From positions 16,007 to 80,006 of the forward strand of contig CACNYU010000002.1 of the NCBI GenBank assembly GCA_902624785.1: 64,000 nucleotides of DNA, given 5' to 3'. Origin of the DNA: an uncultured Prochlorococcus sp. Its GTDB lineage: Bacteria; Cyanobacteriota; Cyanobacteriia; PCC-6307; Cyanobiaceae. A model generated the notes under the pieces. That model ran no database searches. It was not told the origin of the DNA and saw only the letters and a program-made list of their open reading frames with translations. Every line of letters starts with the position of its first letter. Position 1 is the stretch's first letter. A program made the translations under genes and the position numbers. This document shows positions 37,880-48,144 of the stretch, in pieces.

Positions 37880-38602
37880 ATGGCTACCAGAATAAATAAA
37901 TATTTAAGCGAAGTCGGTTACTGCTCGAGAAGAGAGGCAGATAGATTAATTGAAGAAGGAAAAGTAAAAATTAATGGTAAAACTGCAAAAATCGGTACAA
38001 AGGTAGAAGTAGTAGATCAAGTAGAAGTTAAAGGTCAAAGAATTGAAAAACCAACGAAACAAAAAAACATCTATTTAGCTTTTAATAAACCTGTTGGAAT
38101 TGTATGCACAACAGATAAAAAAGTAGAACCTGACAATATTATAGATTTCATTAAATATCCTAAAAGAATTTTTCCTATTGGAAGATTGGATAAGCCGAGC
38201 GAGGGATTAATTTTTTTAACTAACGATGGCGATATCGTTAATAAAATACTGAGAGCAAGGAATAATCATGAAAAAGAATACATAGTAAGCGTAGATCGTT
38301 TTATTAATGAAGACTTTATTCAAAGCATGAGTAATGGAGTTGAAATATTGAACACCATAACTAAGAGATGTTTCGTGAAACAATTGGGACCTAAAAAATT
38401 TAAAATCATACTCACTCAAGGACTCAACCGACAGATTAGGAGAATGTGTGATTCATTAGGCTACAGAGTACGATCTTTAAAGCGTGTAAGAATTATGAAT
38501 ATTAAGTTAGATATACCCCCAGGAAAATATCGCGAATTTTCCAAAGATGAACTTTTAAAATTAAATAGATTACTTGATAACTCTAAAAAAACAAATGATT
38601 AA
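37880..38602 (+). CDS. rRNA pseudouridine synthase (RsuA/RluB/RluF family)
   Basis: S4 domain MATRINKYLSEVGYCSRREADRLIEEGKVKING, GRLDKPSEGLI, QGLNRQIRRMC. Confidence 0.93.
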   Translation: MATRINKYLSEVGYCSRREADRLIEEGKVKINGKTAKIGTKVEVVDQVEVKGQRIEKPTKQKNIYLAFNKPVGIVCTTDKKVEPDNIIDFIKYPKRIFPIGRLDKPSEGLIFLTNDGDIVNKILRARNNHEKEYIVSVDRFINEDFIQSMSNGVEILNTITKRCFVKQLGPKKFKIILTQGLNRQIRRMCDSLGYRVRSLKRVRIMNIKLDIPPGKYREFSKDELLKLNRLLDNSKKTND

Positions 38603-39020
38603 TAACCCCCTTTTTTTATTTAAGACTTTAAAGGATCAAATTACATTCTAAAGATAAATGATCTAGTAAAAAATATAAATACAATAAAATGAAGAGAGTA
38701 TTTTATGTATGTAGATTAAATCTTTACTATTTATCAGAAAATAAAAAGTATAAAAAAGTTAAAGATTTAAGTTATACATCTTATAAAGTGTAATTTAGAG
38801 ATAGTAAACGAACTTTCCTTGCGACAAGATTTAGATAATTTTCAAATGCAAAAAATAAATACGTAGAGGTTTAAGAGATTATTTGTGATTACATTTTATA
38901 ATTTTAATAATGACAACTTCAAATTAAATTTAAGTTAGATTTTGAAGGTATATCTAACTGTATTTTTGATCAAATATAAAACAACATTATTACAGATTTT
39001 TTTAATTAATTATTCATTAA

Positions 39021-39227
39021 TTATCTAGTTGTTTTCGTATATAAATTCTTTGTATTACCTTTATCTGCTGTAAACATTGCCGCTAATATTACTCCAACTA
39101 AAAATGCAAATACCATTGTTATGCCTACTACTTCAGACATCCCACTAGGAAGGTAATTTAAAAACATAATTAAAGAATAGAATTTAGTTATTATTTCAAA
39201 CGTAGCAATTTTTAAAAGCTCAAACAT
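39021..39227 (-). CDS. small hypothetical membrane protein
   Basis: 68-aa ORF with hydrophobic helices. Confidence 0.5.
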   Translation of the reverse strand: MFELLKIATFEIITKFYSLIMFLNYLPSGMSEVVGITMVFAFLVGVILAAMFTADKGNTKNLYTKTTR

Positions 39228-39430
39228 TAAGAAATAATCATTAATAATATTTCCTCATAATCTTTGGATTACTTTCTAAGTTTCACATATTTTTTTTTGA
39301 GAAATCAAGAGAATTATTAATAAATCCCTAAATTTTTCAATTGATCTAAAAATTATATATGCAAAATCAACAAGCACTAACAAACTAATCCAACTATTAA
39401 AAACTACTATATAAAAAGAAATATATTTAA

Positions 39431-39595
39431 CTAACCGAGAGAATCTAAATCTCTTCTGTAGTGGACGGTATTTGAATCATCTTTTGATACAATTTGTTGG
39501 CTTTTTGATTCAGCAAGAGTTGTATAATCTCCCGAATTATCAAGATTTCTTTTATTCTCTTCTTGTATTTCTAATAACAATCTTTTTAAATTCAT
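39431..39595 (-). CDS. 54-aa hypothetical protein (not in ORF track)
   Basis: Read from sequence: MNLKRLLLEIQEENKRNLDNSGDYTTLAESKSQQIVSKDDSNTVHYRRDLDSLG*. Confidence 0.55.
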   Translation of the reverse strand: MNLKRLLLEIQEENKRNLDNSGDYTTLAESKSQQIVSKDDSNTVHYRRDLDSLG

Positions 39596-39852
39596 AATTG
39601 ATTACCTCAAATTTTTTGTTGAATTCTAACTTTAGAATTTTGATAGTCATGTACGTATAAATTAAATTCTTTTGCATGCTTTTAGGAATATTATGCGTAT
39701 TTCGCATAAAATCCTTTTTATGCATATGATTTGAAGAATCTTTATAACTCAATACATATTTATTACAAGATTGTATTGGTGTTGAAAACACTAGAATTAA
39801 ACCTGTAACTTATATGTTCTAACTAAGCAGACTAGACAATCGACAAGTAAAG

Positions 39853-39990
39853 ATGTACGGTTTGAGGTACAAATATATACGGATAGAGGATCAACAATTG
39901 ATTTTTTATATGGATAAAATAAATGTCTTAAATAGACACAAATTTAAATCCATAAAATTGATAACAACTTTAGTGGATAACGTTAATTAA
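39853..39990 (+). CDS. 45-aa candidate small protein (not in ORF track)
   Basis: MYGLRYKYIRIEDQQLIFYMDKINVLNRHKFKSIKLITTLVDNVN*. Confidence 0.35.
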   Translation: MYGLRYKYIRIEDQQLIFYMDKINVLNRHKFKSIKLITTLVDNVN

Positions 39991-40237
39991 ATAAATAAAT
40001 ACTGCAAAGCTTGAAAAAATCTCTTGATTATTAACAATAAAAGTTTCACACTTATTTAAGAATTCCGATAATAATGCCTTAATAGTTAATATAAAGAAAA
40101 TAATGACAATTTATAAAACCTTTAAATAATTTCTAATAATAAAATTAGAAAGAAACGTTATTACAGAAAGATATTAATCTAAATTAATCAAAAATCATTT
40201 CTATTATTTACAGCAAAATTTAAATAAAACAAATATC

Positions 40238-40430
40238 AAAAAAAGACTCTAAGGCTGTTATGTCAACAGTCTTTGAGTCTAATACCGCCTTACCGTTAAT
40301 CTTCTGTTGCATCGACCTGGAAAAGCCAGAAGAGGAGACAAAGTGAGCATCCATTTCCAACTACTGGGATGGTCTACTTCAACATCACGACAGTCTCCAC
40401 AAGTCGATTAAGAGTCAGATCAGAGCACAG
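40238..40430 (-). ncRNA. ssrS: probable 6S RNA
   Basis: GC-richer rod-like RNA (GGAGAC…GTGA…CATCC/GGATG…TCAC…GTCTCC), terminator GACTCaaAGaCTGTTgacatAACAGcCTtaGAGTC-TTTTTTT, promoter-like TAAATT about 8 nt upstream, directly downstream of purK. Confidence 0.75.
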
Positions 40431-40460
40431 TAAAAGAATTTAACCAATAAGGCAGTTAAA

Positions 40461-41669
40461 TTATATTAACCTATTTTTTGAATCATAAGGTGATGGCCAA
40501 ATATCATTAACTTCTTTTTTTAATGAATCAGCCTTTTCACTCCTCTTCTTATGATTATTTTCATCAAGTAAAAAAGTAATATGACCCATTTTTCTGCCAA
40601 AATTTTCTTTAGACTTACCATACCAATGAATATTTGCGCCATTTATATTAGATAGCTTTTCAATTCTATCTTCAATTTTTAAAGAATAATTCTTTTTAAG
40701 TCCAAGCAAATTGATCATCAAGGCCCCTTCGCTATTCATATTTATATCAGGTGGCTTGATACCTGAAGAAATACAAATTTGTTGATCAAACTGGCTTGAA
40801 TTACATGCTTCAATCGAAAAATGTCCAGAATTATGAGTTCTTGGAGCTATCTCATTAATTAATAGACCACATTTACCAAAAAAGAATTCTATTCCTAAAA
40901 CACCCACATAATTTAAATCATTAACAATCGATGAAAAAATATTATATGCAAAAATATCAACTTCATAAGACGTTTGTGCTGGAGATAATACCCAATGGCA
41001 TATATTATTTAATTGAAAAGTTTCAACTATTGGAAATACTCTTATAACACCATCATTATCTCTAGATCCAATCAAAGCAATTTCCTTCTCATAATCAATC
41101 CACTCTTCAATTATCCATTCTTCAGACATATTCATATTTAGAAAATTGTCTAATTCTTCCTTGCTAGAGATTTTCTTATTCCCTTTACCGTCGTAACCTC
41201 CCTTAAAGGATTTTGCCATTATTGGAAATTTCCATGTTTTTAAATCTTCTTCAGCAAGATTTTCAAAATCTTTTATAGGAAGCCACTTAGGTGATGGCAA
41301 ATTCAATTTATCTATGAATCTTTTTTGAGAAATTCTGTCCACTAATGGATATAATGAATCTAAATTTGGAATAAAGAAAACTTCAGACCCAATTTGTTTT
41401 AATTTTTCAATTTTTACCCATTCATTCTCAAAAATAACTTTTTCACAGTTTTTTAAAAGACTCTTATTTCCTCTAATTTGTAATGGATCAGCATGAATAA
41501 CTTTATCCGCTTTTAATGCCGCTGGATCATCAGATGATTTTGTTTGAATACAAACTTTTATATTTCTCTCCTTTGCCGCTTCTACAAGCATTAAAGCTAA
41601 TTGTCCTCCTCCAATAATGCCTATTGGATAGGGTTTAGAATCCTTATTAATATTTCCTGAAGTAAACAT
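40461..41669 (-). CDS. purK: 5-(carboxyamino)imidazole ribonucleotide synthase
   Basis: IGIIGGGQLALMLVEAA, GYDGKGN, NEIAPRTHNSGHFSIEAC. Confidence 0.96.
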   Translation of the reverse strand: MFTSGNINKDSKPYPIGIIGGGQLALMLVEAAKERNIKVCIQTKSSDDPAALKADKVIHADPLQIRGNKSLLKNCEKVIFENEWVKIEKLKQIGSEVFFIPNLDSLYPLVDRISQKRFIDKLNLPSPKWLPIKDFENLAEEDLKTWKFPIMAKSFKGGYDGKGNKKISSKEELDNFLNMNMSEEWIIEEWIDYEKEIALIGSRDNDGVIRVFPIVETFQLNNICHWVLSPAQTSYEVDIFAYNIFSSIVNDLNYVGVLGIEFFFGKCGLLINEIAPRTHNSGHFSIEACNSSQFDQQICISSGIKPPDINMNSEGALMINLLGLKKNYSLKIEDRIEKLSNINGANIHWYGKSKENFGRKMGHITFLLDENNHKKRSEKADSLKKEVNDIWPSPYDSKNRLI

Positions 41670-41787
41670 ATAGAAATTTTATTACTAATTTTAATTCTTA
41701 ACAACTAAATATTTTGTAGTAATTTTCAAATCAAGTTATGATAAAAATATTTTAAAATAGATACTTTATCAATTTTTTTTAAATGCT

Positions 41788-42879
41788 GTGATTGAAAACA
41801 AAATCCATGTACCGATAGATAAAAACTTTTATGAGGTTACAATAAAAGCTGGATTATTATCTGAAATTGGTCATAGATTAGTTGAATTAGGTATAAAAAA
41901 TACTAGGAAAATACTTATAATAACAAATCAGGAAATTGCTAACTTATTTGGAAACATAGTATTAGATAGCCTAAATAAAAATAATTATTCTGCAAAAATT
42001 TTTATTATTGGAGCGGGCGAAAAATTCAAAAACATTGAAACAATGAATAAGATTTATGATGCTGCTTTTGAATATGGAATGGAAAGAGGTTCACTAATGA
42101 TGGCGCTTGGAGGGGGAATAGTTGGAGATATTACGGGATTTGCATCTGCTACTTGGTTAAGAGGATTAGATTATATTCAAATCCCTACTACTCTTTTATC
42201 AATGGTTGATTCATCAGTAGGAGGTAAGACTGGAGTAAATCATCCAAAAGGCAAGAATTTAATTGGTGCATTTAATCAACCTAAAGCTGTATTTATTGAT
42301 ACTGATACATTAAAAACACTACCATCACGCGAATTTAAGGCCGGGATGGCTGAAATAATTAAATATGGAATTATAAGGGATGAAGAACTTTTTGAATATT
42401 TAGAAGATGAATTTAATTTGAGAAATATAGTTAATCTAGAAAATCAAAGTTTGATAAAAATCATAAAAAACTCTGTGGAAATAAAGTCTGCTATTGTCTC
42501 GGAAGATGAGAAAGAAAGAGGTATTAGAGCCTTCTTAAATTATGGACATTCGTTTGGCCATGTTATTGAAAATTTATGTGGATATGGAGAGTATCTGCAT
42601 GGAGAAGCGATATCAATTGGAATGAGGATCGCTGGAGATATTGCCTTTTCTAAAGGTTTGTGGCGCGAAGATGAAACTATTAGGCAGAATAATTTAATTA
42701 AAAAATATGGATTACCAATAGAAGTACCATCTTTGAATAAATTAGATGTGGTTAGAATTTTAATGGGTGATAAAAAAGTTCAAGAAGGGAAAATGAGATT
42801 CATACTCCCTAACAAGATAGGAAAAGTTAGTATTTATACAGATATTGTTGAAAGTGATTTCCTTAAATATTTTTGTTAA
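41788..42879 (+). CDS. aroB: 3-dehydroquinate synthase
   Basis: [63 protein letters not shown] start. Confidence 0.97.
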   Translation: MIENKIHVPIDKNFYEVTIKAGLLSEIGHRLVELGIKNTRKILIITNQEIANLFGNIVLDSLNKNNYSAKIFIIGAGEKFKNIETMNKIYDAAFEYGMERGSLMMALGGGIVGDITGFASATWLRGLDYIQIPTTLLSMVDSSVGGKTGVNHPKGKNLIGAFNQPKAVFIDTDTLKTLPSREFKAGMAEIIKYGIIRDEELFEYLEDEFNLRNIVNLENQSLIKIIKNSVEIKSAIVSEDEKERGIRAFLNYGHSFGHVIENLCGYGEYLHGEAISIGMRIAGDIAFSKGLWREDETIRQNNLIKKYGLPIEVPSLNKLDVVRILMGDKKVQEGKMRFILPNKIGKVSIYTDIVESDFLKYFC

Positions 42880-44071
42880 TGCATTTGGATTTTATTAAAA
42901 AATTTTTACTACTAGATTTTTTAAAAACAAACCATTTGAAATCTCCCAAACAAATTGGATCAACTAATCTAAGCATCGCTTCCCTTCTTATTAAAGCCTG
43001 CGATAAATCATTCTTAAGATTATTCTGAATTTCAAATAGTTTTTGAGCTAAGCCCAATAAAAGTAATGCCTCGCCTTGTTTTACTAATCCAAGTGATTCA
43101 AAACCTGCTAATTTTGCTTGATAAATCAAGAGGTCACTACAAATGTGGCATGTCAAATCAAACTCACCGGGACTATGTAGGATTTCCCTGAATGCCCTTT
43201 GATTTTTGTAAGCTAATATAGTACCTTTATTTTTCTGAGGGGAATAGTACCTTTTTGAGTCTATTGCATAATCAATGATTAGTAATATTCCATTATTAAT
43301 TTTTCTTGATAGATTTTTCAACCAACTTAAATTATCAATATTTAATTCACTAGTCCATTCTTCTGGAGCATCTTCAGGAGGAATATTCACCCCCAATTCA
43401 TTTTTAATGTCTTTAATAAATTTTTTTATTTCTTCAGTAAGTTGCAAATTTATAAAATCTAGAGTTTGGTTCTCTTTATTTAGCTGTACACCTTGTTGAT
43501 AAATTACACCTTTTTTTAATTGAATTCTTTCAACACAAAAAGCATCTAATACTTCATGAGCAATAACTATTCCATTTAAATTATTATCTTCCAAATCACT
43601 TAAAGATACCCACTTTATATCAATGCCTTTTTCAATAAACTTTTTTAAATTTATTTTCTGTATTTCAATCATTCCTTCATTTAAGTCGATTAATTTAAAT
43701 GAAATATCATTAAGAATTTGAGAGTTTTTATTTAGAAAATAATTAATTATTCCTCCTAATAGACAACCCTTACCAGAACCAAATTCAAGGACTGTTACTT
43801 TCTTTTTTAAATTTAACTTATTTTTTATTTGTAATATCCACTCTTCTAGTTGAATAGCTAAAAGGTGAGAGAAATCATCAGATAGAGATGGAGAAGTTAC
43901 AAAATCACCATTTTTGCCTATTTTTGCCTTGCCACTTCCGTAATAACCATTAGTTGGATTATTTAATGCAATATTCATATAATCATAAAAACTTAAAATG
44001 CCTCCTTTTTCCGAAATTATTTCTGTAAACCATCTTGGGCTATTCGCAGGAAGACTATTCATCGGTGACAA
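42863..44071 (-). CDS. SAM-dependent methyltransferase, MidA/NDUFAF7 (DUF185) family
   Basis: [57 protein letters not shown]. Confidence 0.92.
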   Translation of the reverse strand: MSPMNSLPANSPRWFTEIISEKGGILSFYDYMNIALNNPTNGYYGSGKAKIGKNGDFVTSPSLSDDFSHLLAIQLEEWILQIKNKLNLKKKVTVLEFGSGKGCLLGGIINYFLNKNSQILNDISFKLIDLNEGMIEIQKINLKKFIEKGIDIKWVSLSDLEDNNLNGIVIAHEVLDAFCVERIQLKKGVIYQQGVQLNKENQTLDFINLQLTEEIKKFIKDIKNELGVNIPPEDAPEEWTSELNIDNLSWLKNLSRKINNGILLIIDYAIDSKRYYSPQKNKGTILAYKNQRAFREILHSPGEFDLTCHICSDLLIYQAKLAGFESLGLVKQGEALLLLGLAQKLFEIQNNLKNDLSQALIRREAMLRLVDPICLGDFKWFVFKKSSSKNFLIKSKCINKNI

Positions 44072-44093
44072 TATACGTAGTTAAAATTTTTTC

Positions 44094-44894
44094 ATGCCTA
44101 CAAAGATTAACTATTTATTAGGAATTTTACTATCTCTAGCAATACTAATTTTTAGTAAACCATCTTTCGCTCTTAATAATCCAGAGCTTTTGCCTGAAGT
44201 AAATTCACCAGTCCTCGATTTAGCTAGAATATTAAGTCCTAAACAAAAAGAAGTGCTAGAAAAGAATTTAAATATATTTGAGAAAGAAAGCGGATGGAAA
44301 ATAAAGTATCTTTCGCAATTTGAAAGTAATCCTGGGCTTGCGATCAAAGATTATTGGAATCTTGATGAATTAAGTCTTCTTATAGTTGCTGATCCCAGAG
44401 GAGGTAATTTATTAAATTTTAATGTAGGAGAAGCATATTTCTCATTTCTACCAAGATTATTTTGGGTTGAACTTCAGACAAGATTTGGGAATCAATATTA
44501 CGTTCGTGATAACGGAGAGGATGGAGCGGTGCTTGATGCTATAAATTCTGTGAAAGTTTGCTTGGAAAGAGGTGGATGTCAAGTGGTTCCTGGATTTACT
44601 AAAGAACAATATATTTGGACATTATGCACCTCTATCCTAGGTGGTTTAGTAGCAGGATTTTCCGCTGCGCCTAGGAAAGACAAAGAATTTATCTCAATTG
44701 GTTTTCTTGCTCTTTTATCACCTCTTTGGGGAATGCTCTTTGGAGTTTTTGGCTTGGCTCCAATTATTACAAGATCATCAGAAATAATGCCTTTATTTAA
44801 AAATAGTCTTGCATTCTCGGCTGCAGCAATTGGTGGATATCTTTTATCCCAAACTCTTTTCTCTCGTTACAGAGAACCTAAAAAATTCGAGTGA
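44094..44894 (+). CDS. TPM-domain thylakoid protein (Psb32-like)
   Basis: signal peptide, DLARILSPKQKEVLEKNLNIFEKESGWKIKYLSQFE, C-terminal membrane helices. Confidence 0.75.
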   Translation: MPTKINYLLGILLSLAILIFSKPSFALNNPELLPEVNSPVLDLARILSPKQKEVLEKNLNIFEKESGWKIKYLSQFESNPGLAIKDYWNLDELSLLIVADPRGGNLLNFNVGEAYFSFLPRLFWVELQTRFGNQYYVRDNGEDGAVLDAINSVKVCLERGGCQVVPGFTKEQYIWTLCTSILGGLVAGFSAAPRKDKEFISIGFLALLSPLWGMLFGVFGLAPIITRSSEIMPLFKNSLAFSAAAIGGYLLSQTLFSRYREPKKFE

Positions 44895-44904
44895 ATAATT
44901 AATA

Positions 44905-45750
44905 TCAATTAGCTTTAAATAACATATTCTCACTAAAAATATCTCCCAATTCCGTATACCATCTTTGAGAAATATAACTTAACTTATTATCTTGAAATTC
45001 AATCCAAGAGAAATTTATGATTATTTCATCATTTTCAATTTTTTTATATCTTGGAACGACAGCACAATTAAGATAAGCAGTTCCTCTTTTATCTACGACA
45101 AACATCTTTCTTTCACCTAGATTTCTTTTTAATTGATTATGAGTATGACCAAAAATCACAAGATCTAACTTCCTTTCTTTTTGAATTCTTGATATTGCCA
45201 AAGATAAATCTCTATCACCCCAATCCATTGCAGGAACTTTCCAGTCTTTTCCACAAATACTTTCTGGTTCAGATCCCAGACCTGAAGGACCAGAATGGGC
45301 AATAATCATAAGAGGAAGCTCTATACGAGCATTTTCATAACAACTAATAATCCTTTTTACTGAATCTTCCTCGGTTAAAGGACCGTAAACTCCTATCATC
45401 TCTTTAGATAAAAAGTAACCTCCTCCTGAACTACATGGTCTTGCTCCAATAATATTTAATTGATTATTAAAAATTTTTAACTTCCACCCACAATATTTAT
45501 CTTGAAGAATCCTAATTTGTTTTAGTAGGATTTCGCCAGATTTATCGCGACCCCTATCATGATTACCGAGAATCACAAATGATGGAATTTCTAAACAATT
45601 AATCTTTTTCAATATTTTTATATTCCCGTCTGAAATATCTCCAACGAATAAAACGATATCAGGCTTGTTTTTTGATAAGATGCTGACATCTACCTCAGAC
45701 CATAGTCCATGACAATCTCCAACAACAGCAATCTTAAAATTTGACAGAAT
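44905..45750 (-). CDS. metallophosphoesterase, TIGR04168-like; N-terminus extended beyond the tracked ORF, start uncertain
   Basis: tracked ORF begins inside the domain; in-frame extension reads …KILSNFKIAVVGDCHGLWSEVDVSILSKNKPDIVLFVGDISDGNIKILKKINCLEIPSFVILGNHDRG. Confidence 0.82.
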   Translation of the reverse strand: MLSNFKIAVVGDCHGLWSEVDVSILSKNKPDIVLFVGDISDGNIKILKKINCLEIPSFVILGNHDRGRDKSGEILLKQIRILQDKYCGWKLKIFNNQLNIIGARPCSSGGGYFLSKEMIGVYGPLTEEDSVKRIISCYENARIELPLMIIAHSGPSGLGSEPESICGKDWKVPAMDWGDRDLSLAISRIQKERKLDLVIFGHTHNQLKRNLGERKMFVVDKRGTAYLNCAVVPRYKKIENDEIIINFSWIEFQDNKLSYISQRWYTELGDIFSENMLFKAN

Positions 45751-45799
45751 TTTTTCTATTTGATCATATAATTAATAAAATACATTTTAAATCCTAACC

Positions 45800-46762
45800 A
45801 TTACAACTTCTACAGCTAATAAAGAATCTACCAGAACTGAAGAAGAATTAATTTCTGAGATAAAGACTTTATGCAAAAATTCAAATGCCATAATTCTTGC
45901 TCACTACTACCAGGCGCCTGAGATTCAAGACATAGCAGATTTTATTGGTGACTCATTAGAGTTATCAAGAAAAGCTGCAAACACTGATGCAGATGTAATT
46001 ATCTTTTGTGGTGTTCACTTTATGGCTGAAACTGCAAAAATACTTTGTCCGGATAAAACAGTTTTATTACCAGATATAGATGCTGGATGTTCATTGGCAA
46101 ATGACTGTCCTGCAGATGAATTTCAGAAATTTAGAGAAGATAATCCAGGACATTTCGTAGTCAGTTATATTAATTGTACAGCTGAAGTAAAGGCTCAAAG
46201 TGATCTTATATGCACTAGTAGTAATGCAGTTGCATTAGTAAATAAACTTCCAAAAGACAAAAAGATAATTTTTGCACCTGATCAAAATTTAGGGAGATGG
46301 GTACAGAAAAACTCAGGAAGAAAACTTAAGCTTTGGCCAGGAAGTTGCATCGTTCACGAAACTTTTAGTGAAGAAGCCCTACTAAAATTAAAAATTGAAA
46401 ATCCTAACGCAAAGGTAGTAGCTCATCCAGAATGCAGTCAGAATTTATTAAATTTAGCTGACTATATAGGCTCTACCAGCAAATTATTAGATTTCATAAG
46501 CAGCGATAATTCAACAACATTTATGGTGCTTACTGAACCAGGAATAATTCATCAAATGAAGAGGAAAGAACCAAAAAAGAATTTTATAGAGGTACCTGAT
46601 TTAGAAGGCTGCAAATGTAATGAATGTCCTTATATGAAATTAAATACACTAGAAAAAATTTTAGATTGCTTAAAAAATAATTATCCTTCTATTGAGTTAC
46701 CACCTGAAATTATAGAAAAGGCATATAAACCCATAAAAAAAATGTTAGATATGAGTTTTTAA
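45800..46762 (+). CDS. nadA: quinolinate synthase A; apparent ATT start
   Basis: ITTSTANKESTRTEEELISEIKTLCKNSNAIILAHYYQAPEIQDIADFIGDSLELSRKAANTDADVIIFCGVHFMAETAKIL; CxxC-type cluster ligands; ORF track starts late at 46022. Confidence 0.93.
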   Translation: MTTSTANKESTRTEEELISEIKTLCKNSNAIILAHYYQAPEIQDIADFIGDSLELSRKAANTDADVIIFCGVHFMAETAKILCPDKTVLLPDIDAGCSLANDCPADEFQKFREDNPGHFVVSYINCTAEVKAQSDLICTSSNAVALVNKLPKDKKIIFAPDQNLGRWVQKNSGRKLKLWPGSCIVHETFSEEALLKLKIENPNAKVVAHPECSQNLLNLADYIGSTSKLLDFISSDNSTTFMVLTEPGIIHQMKRKEPKKNFIEVPDLEGCKCNECPYMKLNTLEKILDCLKNNYPSIELPPEIIEKAYKPIKKMLDMSF

Positions 46763-48097
46763 TAATCTTCTCTTTTTTGGGTTATCCAAAGCAACATTAA
46801 GATTAGTTGAATTAGGGACGAAGCTAATATTTGTGCCTTTATTTTTTATAAGTTTTATTAAAACATTTTCTCCAACTTTATATTGTTTATCTCTTCTTGT
46901 ACCTATCTCATTTTGAAGTATAGGATTTACATTCATATTCACTTGTACATCAGGCGTAATTCCAAATTTATTTATATCAATGCCATTTGGAGTTAAATAT
47001 TTTGCCACTGTAACTGTTAAGCCTGAACCATCTACAAGTGATCTCATTGACTGAACAAGACCTTTTCCAAAAGTTTTTTTACCAACTAGTTTACCTCTAA
47101 AATTATCTCTTATAGCACCCGAAACAATTTCACTAGCACTAGCTGAACCCTCATTAACGAGCACGACTAATGGTTTATTAGTTAAAGCACTACCATTAGC
47201 TTTTTTTACTTCTTTTAAACCATTTTTGGATAATGTAGTCACGATTACGCCCTCATCAATAAATTGCCTAGAAATTTCAACACTTGAATCTAACAAACCA
47301 CCAGGGTTACTCCTTAAATCAAGGATATATCCAGAGACATTTTTAGTTTCGTAATCAAGAAGCACTTTTTTTAAATCTTTTGAAGCATTTGCATTAAATT
47401 GCTTAATACGTACATAACCAATTAAAAAACCTTTTTTTGAAGAATTTATCTTACTTGAAACTGACTTTATCTCGATTTTTTTTCTTACAAGAGTTTTATT
47501 GATAATAGTTCCATTCCTCAAAATCTCTAAATCAACCTTCGTACCTTTCTTACCTCGAATTAATTTAACAGCTCCCTCAATATCTAAACTTTTTGTTGAA
47601 ATATTATCTATAGAAATAATCTTATCTTTTGCTTGGATTCCAGATTCAGAGGCTGGTGAACCCTCAATTGGAGAAATAATAACAAGAAATCCTGATTCAG
47701 AGTCTTTTAGGATTTGAATACCTACACCTGTTAATTCTCCCGCAGTATCTATTCTCATCTCATTAAATTGTTTAGGATCTAAAAATCTTGTATAAGGATC
47801 ATTTAAATTCTCTAACATCTCTCTAATAGCAATATATGCATCATCAGCATTAGGATAATTTTCTTTAAGTAATTTCTTTCTCAATTTAATCCAATTAGAC
47901 TTATTAAATTCACCCTCTGAATCTAAAAAATCTCTATATATAATTTGCCATACATGATCAATGACTTCCTTATTACTATTTTTTAAAATCGAAGATTCAA
48001 TTGAATTTGTGAAGATTATACCTGAGAATATCAATGGCAATAAAAAAAAATTATTTCTTTTAAAGATATTTTTAAATTTCAAATGCGACGTAAACAT
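46745..48097 (-). CDS. ctpA: carboxyl-terminal processing protease (CtpA/Prc, S41)
   Basis: PDZ domain plus GYILDLRSNPGGLLDSSVEISRQF, NEGSASASEIVSGAIRDN, GKKTFGKGLVQ. Confidence 0.95.
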   Translation of the reverse strand: MFTSHLKFKNIFKRNNFFLLPLIFSGIIFTNSIESSILKNSNKEVIDHVWQIIYRDFLDSEGEFNKSNWIKLRKKLLKENYPNADDAYIAIREMLENLNDPYTRFLDPKQFNEMRIDTAGELTGVGIQILKDSESGFLVIISPIEGSPASESGIQAKDKIISIDNISTKSLDIEGAVKLIRGKKGTKVDLEILRNGTIINKTLVRKKIEIKSVSSKINSSKKGFLIGYVRIKQFNANASKDLKKVLLDYETKNVSGYILDLRSNPGGLLDSSVEISRQFIDEGVIVTTLSKNGLKEVKKANGSALTNKPLVVLVNEGSASASEIVSGAIRDNFRGKLVGKKTFGKGLVQSMRSLVDGSGLTVTVAKYLTPNGIDINKFGITPDVQVNMNVNPILQNEIGTRRDKQYKVGENVLIKLIKNKGTNISFVPNSTNLNVALDNPKKRRLLKTHI

Positions 48098-48144
48098 AAT
48101 AATAATAGATTATACTTTTTTTAATAAATTTGTTAGTGAAATAT

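Noticed and set aside
39552-39791. 79-aa minus-strand ORF overlapping the 39431-39595 ORF
   Set aside because: Different frame from the better-composed 54-aa ORF; Lys/Asn/Met-rich random AT-type composition.
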